Source of the DNA: JAFMKE01 sp047621945
GTDB lineage: Bacteria; Bacteroidota; Bacteroidia; Chitinophagales; UBA8649
Length of the DNA stretch: 56,182 nt
NCBI GenBank assembly: GCA_047621945.1
Contig: JBLHMK010000003.1
Coordinates: 1-56,182 of the forward strand
Direction of reading: 5' to 3'
Both the position numbers and the translations under genes were made by a program. Below are positions 50,679 to 56,182 of this stretch, in pieces. A model generated the notes under the pieces. That model did not search any database and was not told the origin of the DNA. It saw only the letters and a program-made list of their open reading frames with translations. How positions within the stretch are numbered: the stretch's first letter is position 1; the number at the start of each line of letters is the position of its first letter.

Positions 50679-51467
50679 ATGAAACGCTTCATAATTATAT
50701 TATTTTTAATGGTTTGTGCTCAAGTAACCTGGGCACAAAGTACTTATAGTTTAATCCAACAAGGGAATAAACAGGTAAATAAGGAACAGTATACTGACGC
50801 CGAGATAGATTATAGAAAGGCATTAGAACAGGAAGCTTCATTGACCGTGGCGGAGTACAATCTTGGAAATACGAAATACCTACTTGAAGATCATGATGCT
50901 GCCATCGAGCGCTTTAAAAAAGCTGCAGAAAAATTTGAGGATAAAGGAGATAAATCGCATGCCTATCACAATATGGGTAACAGCTATTTAAGTAAGAAGG
51001 AGTATGAAAATAGCATTCAAGCCTATAAAGAAGCATTGAAATTAGTACCCAATAATATGGATGCTAAATACAATTTGGCTTATGCTCAATTGAAATTGAA
51101 GAAAGAGCAGGAGCAACAAGAACAAGAGAACCAGGATCAAGAACAAGATCAGGAAGAAAACGAAGAGGAACAAGATCAGGAACAAGAGCAAGATGATCAA
51201 GGAGAGCAAGAGGAAAATCAAGAAGAAGGTGAAGAGGAAAAAGAAGGTCAAGGTAAAGAGGACGAGGAAAGTGAAGATGATGGAGAGCCGGAAGATCAAG
51301 AAGGAGAAGACGAAGGAGAGAAACCTCAGCCTAAAGAAGGAAGTCTAAGTAAGGAGGAAGCCGATCAATTGCTACAAATGTTGGAAAATGAAGAAGCTAA
51401 ATTGCAAGAAAAGATAGATGAACCAGAAGGGGAAGCCGTAAAAATAATGATTGAAAAAGACTGGTAA
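50679..51467 (+). CDS. batC: TPR protein BatC with long Glu/Gln/Asp-rich region
   Basis: 262 residues. Signal peptide (IIILFLMVCAQVTWAQ), three or four TPR units (about 25-140, with AEYNLGNTKYLLEDHDAAIE and MGNSYLSKKEYENSIQAYKE), then about 95 residues of nearly pure Glu, Gln, Asp and Gly (QEQENQDQEQDQEENEEEQD). A short helical end (LSKEEADQLLQMLENEEAKL) resembles the C-terminus of BatC proteins. The acidic region is likely disordered. It follows batB by 1 base and overlaps batD by 1 base. Confidence 0.88.
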   Translation: MKRFIIILFLMVCAQVTWAQSTYSLIQQGNKQVNKEQYTDAEIDYRKALEQEASLTVAEYNLGNTKYLLEDHDAAIERFKKAAEKFEDKGDKSHAYHNMGNSYLSKKEYENSIQAYKEALKLVPNNMDAKYNLAYAQLKLKKEQEQQEQENQDQEQDQEENEEEQDQEQEQDDQGEQEENQEEGEEEKEGQGKEDEESEDDGEPEDQEGEDEGEKPQPKEGSLSKEEADQLLQMLENEEAKLQEKIDEPEGEAVKIMIEKDW

Positions 51468-53278
51468 TGAGGGCTTTTAAAAACATATTGGTATTTGCAT
51501 TTTCCTTATTCAGCCTCTTTGGCTACGGACAAGTGAAATTTTATGCTCAAGGGCCGATCTCTAGTGCGGTTGGGGCAGATTATAAGATAGTATTCGTTAT
51601 CGAGAATGCTGATGCCTCTAATTTTAAAGCACCTAGCTTTGAGGGCTTTCAAATTTTGAGTGGACCTAATCAAAGTAGCAGTTATCAAAATATTAATGGA
51701 AAGATTACCAATTCACTGAGTATATACTATTTTTTGCGACCGCTAGAGGAAGGAACGCTGAGTATCAAGCCGGCATCCGTTATAATTGATGGAGAAAGGA
51801 TGTACACGGATGACTTTGAAGTCCTCGTTGGGCCAAGCAAACAAGCTAGTAGTGCAAACAACTCTAATCAGTCTGGGAATTCTTCTCAGTTAAATCAGAA
51901 TAATCCTGCTACGGCCGATGAATGGAAGGAACAAGCAAAAGACAATCTTTTTGTGCGTTTATATACGGATAATCAACAGCCTTATGTTGGGGAACAAATC
52001 TTTGTATATGCCAAGTTTTATCAGCGGATAAATACTTATGGATCCCAAATAACAGAGTACCCTGAATTTAAAGGCTTCTGGAAGCAGGATATCGAAGTAA
52101 GTGATTATGAACCGGTTATTGAAGAATACGAGGGCGTCCAATATCAAACTTTCCTTATTGCCAAGTATGCTTTATTCCCATTAAAAGAAGGGAAGTACAC
52201 GATTGACCCTGTTAAAATGACATCTATTTTGTTAATCTCTGTCCCAAAAGTAATGAACTATTGGGGCATGAAGGTGCAAACCATGGATTACGAGCAGGTG
52301 GAATACGATTTTGCTAGTAACCCGCTGTTAATCGACGCGAAACCCCTTCCAACAGCCAATAAACCGCTTAATTTTATAGGAGCAGTTGGAGAATTTGAGT
52401 TACAAACTTCAGTAGACTCTGCGGAGTTGAATTTAGGCAGTCCACTGCACTTTAAAGCAAAAATTAGTGGGGTGGGAAATATAATGTCTATCCAAGAACC
52501 AAAGTTAGAGTTTCCCCGACAATTGGAAGTCTATGACCCTGAAACGAATGAGAGCATTTCTAAGCAATCTAACTGGGTGAAAGGTTCTAAAACCTATGAT
52601 TATATTCTAGTTCCACAACGACCTGGGACCTATACTATTCCTCCTGTTCAATTTTCATATTTCGACACGAAAGAGAAGAGTTATAAAACCTTGAGTTCTT
52701 CCCCTATTGAAGTGAAGGTTAATGGAGAAATGCCTTCGATAGTTAAAGAAGAAGAAATTGAGGATGAGTATCCGTTTGAACTTCATGACATATATGCTAG
52801 CTATACTAAAACGGCTAAAAGTAATTTCTACTCTTCATGGAAGTACCAACTAAGTTTGGCAAGTCCTTTTATGTTGTATTTTCTATTCCTTTTTGGTGCG
52901 AGGCTTAAAGAAGAGTTCCAACCAGATGCAGTTGCTCTTAAAAATAAGCGCGCTCTAGAAGAAGGACAGAAACGTTTGAAGAAGGCGAAGGTGTATTTGG
53001 ACCAACAAAAACAAGAAGCTTTTTATAATGAGATTTTCGATGCATTTAATGGTTATGTAGCGGATAAGTTTAATATCGAACAAGCAAGTTTGAGTAAAGA
53101 GTATGTTTTAGAAAAATTTGAAGAAAAGAAGATTTCATTGCATTTAGCAGAACAATTTATACAAGTATTAAGTAATTCGGAGGAAGCACTTTATAGTCCG
53201 CAGGCTTATGTTAAAATGCAAGATGATTATGATACCGCTATTCAATGGATTATTAAGATTGAGCATGAGGTATCTTAA
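51467..53278 (+). CDS. batD: Bat protein BatD (oxygen-tolerance family)
   Basis: 603 residues. Signal peptide, then tandem Ig-like beta domains: GPISSAVGADYKIVFVIENA, LRPLEEGTLSIKPASVIIDG, LFVRLYTDNQQPYVGEQIFV and LIVPQRPGTYTIPPVQFSYF-like repeats. A Ser/Asn/Gln linker lies at about 125-150. One membrane segment (SLASPFMLYFLFLFGARL, about 464-481) precedes a cytoplasmic helical tail. This is the usual BatD layout. Start codon overlaps the batC stop by one base and the end overlaps batE by 14 bases. Confidence 0.9.
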   Translation: MRAFKNILVFAFSLFSLFGYGQVKFYAQGPISSAVGADYKIVFVIENADASNFKAPSFEGFQILSGPNQSSSYQNINGKITNSLSIYYFLRPLEEGTLSIKPASVIIDGERMYTDDFEVLVGPSKQASSANNSNQSGNSSQLNQNNPATADEWKEQAKDNLFVRLYTDNQQPYVGEQIFVYAKFYQRINTYGSQITEYPEFKGFWKQDIEVSDYEPVIEEYEGVQYQTFLIAKYALFPLKEGKYTIDPVKMTSILLISVPKVMNYWGMKVQTMDYEQVEYDFASNPLLIDAKPLPTANKPLNFIGAVGEFELQTSVDSAELNLGSPLHFKAKISGVGNIMSIQEPKLEFPRQLEVYDPETNESISKQSNWVKGSKTYDYILVPQRPGTYTIPPVQFSYFDTKEKSYKTLSSSPIEVKVNGEMPSIVKEEEIEDEYPFELHDIYASYTKTAKSNFYSSWKYQLSLASPFMLYFLFLFGARLKEEFQPDAVALKNKRALEEGQKRLKKAKVYLDQQKQEAFYNEIFDAFNGYVADKFNIEQASLSKEYVLEKFEEKKISLHLAEQFIQVLSNSEEALYSPQAYVKMQDDYDTAIQWIIKIEHEVS

Positions 53279-54005
53279 GGCTATATTGTATATTATGTTG
53301 CTTTCTTTAGGAAGCCTGAAAGCCGCTGATAGTCTATTTGAAGAAGCTAATTTGGCCTATGAGGAAAAGAATTATGAACAGGCTATAGCGAAGTATAAAT
53401 TGATACTGAAAGAAGAACCTAAGATTGCTGAAGTGCATTTTAACTTGGCCAATGCATATTACCAAATTCACCAACTAGGCGAGAGTATTCTGTTTTATGA
53501 GAAGGCATTAAAACTTGATCCAGGAAGTGCTCAAATTAAGCATAACTTACAACTTGCTTATTTAAAAAGTGATAATGAAATTGAGCCACTTCCTCCGTTG
53601 TTCTTTGTAGAATGGTGGCATCAGTTATTAGCAAGTAGAAGTGCAAATTCTTGGGCAAAATGGGCCGTATTTTTTGCTTGGATAGGAATTTCTTTCTTCT
53701 TACTCAAACGGTTTAAAAAGAAACAAATTTTTGGCTATTTAGCTAGGCTGAGCCTGTTAAGTTGTTTTGGTTTAGTTTTCTTGGCTTTTCAAAAAAATAA
53801 CTTTGAAAAGAAACATGGTTATGCCATTGTCATGATTGAACAATCAAGCTTACGTAGCTCTCCAAATACCACTGCCGAGGAATTAGGTATTGCCTATGAA
53901 GGTTTAAAAGTTGAACTTATTGATAGTGTAGATACTTGGGTAAAAGTAAAACTTGAAGACGAAACTGAAGCCTGGATTGAAGAGAAGAAAGTTGCTAAAT
54001 TTTAA
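53265..54005 (+). CDS. batE: BatE: TPR and SH3-like envelope protein
   Basis: 246 residues from the ATG at 53265, which starts the signal peptide (YLKAILYIMLLSLGSLKA); the longer reading overlaps batD by 71 bases. Two TPR units at about 20-90 (YEEKNYEQAIAKYKLILKEE), two membrane segments near 125-165, then a bacterial SH3-like domain (VMIEQSSLRSSPNTTAEELG, WVKVKLEDETEAWIEE). This order is the standard BatE pattern. Its stop overlaps the convergent metH-like stop by 4 bases. Confidence 0.88.
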   Translation: MRYLKAILYIMLLSLGSLKAADSLFEEANLAYEEKNYEQAIAKYKLILKEEPKIAEVHFNLANAYYQIHQLGESILFYEKALKLDPGSAQIKHNLQLAYLKSDNEIEPLPPLFFVEWWHQLLASRSANSWAKWAVFFAWIGISFFLLKRFKKKQIFGYLARLSLLSCFGLVFLAFQKNNFEKKHGYAIVMIEQSSLRSSPNTTAEELGIAYEGLKVELIDSVDTWVKVKLEDETEAWIEEKKVAKF

Positions 54006-54985
54006 GCTTCAACTTCTACCGTTCTTGGGCTATAAACAGCTGCAGCTTTTGCAATGGCTTTAATGTGATCAGGAGTTGTTCCACAACATCCGCCTACCAC
54101 ATTGAGTAAACCTTCTTCTAGGAATACTTTTATTTGATCAGCCATATCTGCCGGGCTTTCATCATATTCCCCAAACTCATTAGGTAATCCAGCATTTGGG
54201 TGGGCACTCACATTAAAAGGTGCTTCCTTAGCCAATATTTGTAAATAAGGCCGCAGTTGCTTAGCTCCTAGAGCACAATTAAGCCCCACACTAAATAATG
54301 GTACATGTTGAATTGATATTAAAAATGCCTCCGTGGTTTGACCACTTAGGGTGCGTCCACTGGCATCTGTAATTGTTCCTGATACCATAATAGGTAACTG
54401 AATGTTGTTTTCTAGATAATATTCTTGAATAGCATATAATGCGGCTTTTGCATTTAAAGTATCAAACACAGTTTCAACTAGTAAAAGATCTACTCCACCA
54501 TCAACTAATCCTTTTACCTGAAACTTGTAGGCATCTTTTAGCTCATCAAAAGTAACCGCTCGATAGCCTGGGTTGTTTACATCTGGAGATAAAGAAGCGG
54601 TACGGTTGGTTGGGCCAATACTACCAGCTACAAATCTATCCGTGAATTCACTAGCTACTTCTTTAGCTATTTTGGCTGATAAATAATTTATTTGATAAAC
54701 GTCATCTGCGTTCAATGCATAATCAGCCTGGGCTATTGTGGTTCCACTGAAGGTGTTTGTTTCTATAATATCAGCACCTGCTTCAAAGTATTGACGATGA
54801 ATATTTTTAATAATTTCTGGTCTTGAAATAGACAGCAAATCATTATTTCCTTTTAAAGGATGGTTGTGGTCTTTAAATCGTTCTCCTCTAAAGTCTTCTT
54901 CTGTCAATGGATGACGCTGAATCATGGTACCCATGGCTCCATCAAGGATTAAAATTTTCTTTTGTGCTAATTCTGCTAAAGTCAT
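54002..54985 (-). CDS. metH: Homocysteine S-methyltransferase module of split methionine synthase
   Basis: 327 residues, matching only the N-terminal homocysteine-binding domain of cobalamin-dependent MetH. The zinc site is complete: Cys in SVGLNCALGA and the Cys pair in VVGGCCGTTPDHI. Other MetH landmarks are LDGAMGTMIQRH, IIETNTFSGT and AGSIGPTNRTASLSPDV. The folate, cobalamin and activation domains would be a second gene, which is not in this window. Such split MetH proteins are known in Bacteroidota. It is divergent from metF, which makes the methyl-folate donor. Confidence 0.92.
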   Translation of the reverse strand: MTLAELAQKKILILDGAMGTMIQRHPLTEEDFRGERFKDHNHPLKGNNDLLSISRPEIIKNIHRQYFEAGADIIETNTFSGTTIAQADYALNADDVYQINYLSAKIAKEVASEFTDRFVAGSIGPTNRTASLSPDVNNPGYRAVTFDELKDAYKFQVKGLVDGGVDLLLVETVFDTLNAKAALYAIQEYYLENNIQLPIMVSGTITDASGRTLSGQTTEAFLISIQHVPLFSVGLNCALGAKQLRPYLQILAKEAPFNVSAHPNAGLPNEFGEYDESPADMADQIKVFLEEGLLNVVGGCCGTTPDHIKAIAKAAAVYSPRTVEVEA

Positions 54986-55071
54986 TTGCTAAAAATTAGT
55001 ATATATATATTCGATATGAACGTAAAATTATTAATAATCTCATCGAATAACACAATTTGCTGCTAAAAAGT

Positions 55072-55086
55072 TGCACGTGCAGCTGC
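55072..55086. promoter_or_regulatory. Overlapping palindromes in the metH-metF gap
   Basis: TGCACGTGCAGCTGC contains two overlapping perfect palindromes, TGCACGTGCA (55072-55081) and GCAGCTGC (55079-55086), in an otherwise AT-rich 202-base gap (54986-55187) between two divergent methionine genes. A site for a shared regulator is a reasonable guess. I saw no convincing SAM-riboswitch fold there. Confidence 0.35.
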
Positions 55087-55175
55087 GTCTAAAAGAGTCC
55101 GCAAGTTAAATCAAGAAAACTTACATGATTTCGAGTGAAATCAGTTAAAAAGTTAAAATAAGATTGAACAAGGTG

Positions 55176-55183
55176 TAAATTTG
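55176..55183 (+). promoter_or_regulatory. metF -7 element abutting the start codon
   Basis: TAAATTTG is an exact TAnnTTTG and ends 4 bases before the ATG at 55188. No convincing -33 TTTG is present. Confidence 0.5.
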
Positions 55184-55187
55184 TTAA

Positions 55188-56144
55188 ATGAAAGTTATAG
55201 ATCTGATAAGTCAAACCAAGGATACCCTTTTCTCTTTAGAAGTTTTACCACCTATGAAAGGGAAAAATATCAGTGACTTGTACAAAGTGCTAGATCCTTT
55301 GATGGAGTTCAATCCGCCTTTCGTTGATGTAACTTACCATAGGGAGGAAATCACCTACAGAAAGAATGCAGATGGAACACTTCGTCAAATTCCAGTGAGA
55401 AAGCGACCAGGAACTGTTGGGATTTGTGCAGCAATCATGAATAAGTATAAAGTCGAATCGGTACCCCATTTGATTTGTGGTGGATTTACTAAAGAAGAAA
55501 CTGAAGATGCTTTGTTTTCACTTTACTATCTGGGGATAGAGAATATCTTAATCATCAAAGGTGATGAGATTGGTAAGTCGGAATACCATATCGAGGATCG
55601 AGTGAATAGAAATGTTTATGCGGTAGATTTAGTTGACCAGGTGAGTAAAATGAATAAAGGGCAGTTTCTTCATGAAGAAACGATTTCAGATTTTCACACT
55701 AATTTTTGTTCTGGTGTTGCTGGCTATCCAGAAAAGCACTTTGAAGCACCGAATTTAAATAGTGACTTAAGGTACCTTAAGGCGAAAGTGGATGCTGGGG
55801 CTGATTATATCGTTACTCAGATGTTTTTTGACAATGCTAAATATTTTGCATTTGTAGATAAATGTAAGCAAGCAGGAATTAATGTTCCAATTATTCCAGG
55901 ATTGAAGCCTTTAGCCACGAAAAACCATATGAACGTTCTACCTAGTATGTTTCATATTGATATTCCAGAGGACTTACAAAAGGAAATAGAAAAGTGTAAC
56001 GATAATAAAGCAGTAAAGCAAGTTGGAATTGAATGGGCTATTCAACAAAGTAAAGAGCTAAAAAATGCCAATGTACCTTGTATTCATTACTATACGATGA
56101 GTAGAAGTGATAATACTGTAGCTATTGCTCGCGAGGTATTTTAG
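55188..56144 (+). CDS. metF: Methylenetetrahydrofolate reductase
   Basis: 318 residues, complete. It reduces 5,10-methylene-THF to 5-methyl-THF with FAD, supplying the methyl group for methionine synthase. Family motifs: LFSLEVLPPMKGK (the catalytic-type Glu near 18), PPFVDVTYH, PHLICGGFTKEET, ILIIKGDE, AGYPEKHFEAPNLNSDLRYL and ADYIVTQMFFDNAKY. The C-terminus NVPCIHYYTMSRSDNTVAIA is typical. Divergent from the metH module and probably coregulated with it. The last 38 bases of the window hold only a short CTAAAC/GTTTAG dyad. Confidence 0.95.
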   Translation: MKVIDLISQTKDTLFSLEVLPPMKGKNISDLYKVLDPLMEFNPPFVDVTYHREEITYRKNADGTLRQIPVRKRPGTVGICAAIMNKYKVESVPHLICGGFTKEETEDALFSLYYLGIENILIIKGDEIGKSEYHIEDRVNRNVYAVDLVDQVSKMNKGQFLHEETISDFHTNFCSGVAGYPEKHFEAPNLNSDLRYLKAKVDAGADYIVTQMFFDNAKYFAFVDKCKQAGINVPIIPGLKPLATKNHMNVLPSMFHIDIPEDLQKEIEKCNDNKAVKQVGIEWAIQQSKELKNANVPCIHYYTMSRSDNTVAIAREVF

Positions 56145-56182
56145 GCTAAACGATGTTTGTTTAGTTAGATTGGAAAGAGTTG

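Noticed and set aside
51042..51299. Antisense frame coding a very hydrophobic Leu/Phe/Ile peptide.
   Set aside because: It is the complement of Glu/Gln codons of batC; the hydrophobicity is an artefact of composition.
54986..55187. SAM riboswitch or other metabolite-sensing leader for metF or metH.
   Set aside because: The metF promoter element abuts the ATG, so there is almost no 5' leader, and no long paired structure with a terminator was found by eye on the metH side.
56145..56182. CTAAAC/GTTTAG dyad after metF considered as a terminator.
   Set aside because: The stem is 6 bases and no T-run follows within the window.

Overview
This window looks like chromosomal DNA of an AT-rich, Gram-negative member of the Bacteroidota, most likely a marine Flavobacteriales/Cryomorphaceae-type organism. 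Several signs agree. There are type IX secretion (T9SS) parts: PorT, a PorP/SprF barrel and a T9SS type A sorting domain. There are Bacteroidota-only families (DUF4292, DUF4837, Bat proteins), a stand-alone MetH N-terminal module, an archaeal/eukaryotic-type prolyl-tRNA synthetase, many secreted TPR proteins and FadL-like barrels. Exact matches to the Bacteroidota promoter element TAnnTTTG recur upstream of genes. There are no rRNA or tRNA genes, phage, insertion sequence or CRISPR. It is mostly housekeeping sequence with small accessory or decaying patches.

Layout. 1-1467: C-terminal half of a FAD/Fe-S oxidase (YdiJ type). 7715-1482, minus: a compact operon reading SDR, CapA-like pseudoenzyme with SPOR domain, coaX, FadL-like barrel, TPR protein, lptC. 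7764-10368: TSUP permease, SRPBCC/GyrI lipoprotein, alpha/beta hydrolase. 10414-15711: parC, bcp, Nif3-like, zinc-ribbon protein, ending in a strong terminator. 15796-16668: a gene graveyard with a frameshifted and internally deleted DUF4126 gene facing a multiply broken GNAT gene. 16681-24567: unknown protein, proS, a very repetitive secreted protein, FadL-like barrel, TPR protein, murB. 24582-25233: a small T9SS cargo gene whose signal peptide is out of frame. 28046-25226, minus: rfbA, an extended-SDR epimerase and galE for surface sugars.

28165-30181: menG, porT, a phosphopantetheinyl transferase. 30236-32460: a three-gene, probably copper-related unit (small Cys/His protein, MbnP-like lipoprotein, MbnH-like dihaem peroxidase) with its own promoter and an upstream dyad. 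32588-36634: a one-chain helicase-nuclease with Fe-S cysteines, a small membrane protein and rnhB. 36784-45936: envelope run of flippase, sugar nucleotidyltransferase, TPR, DUF4292 lipoprotein, EnvC-like activator, tatA, gatA, DUF4837. 45933-49595: PhoD-like phosphatase, PorP/SprF, FemAB-like protein, RidA. 49676-54005: batB-batC-batD-batE without batA. 54002-56144: divergent metH N-terminal module and metF.

Most unusual observations: (1) several genes have an exact TAnnTTTG element ending only 4-5 bases before the start codon, which implies leaderless mRNAs; (2) the CapA-like protein has lost every histidine expected at its metal site; (3) the MbnP/MbnH-type pair is accompanied by a CxxxCH microprotein; (4) the clustered decay of genes at 15.8-16.7 kb and 24.6 kb; (5) perfect inverted repeats overlap the parC and flippase promoters. 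All functional calls were made by eye from motifs; no database search was run.
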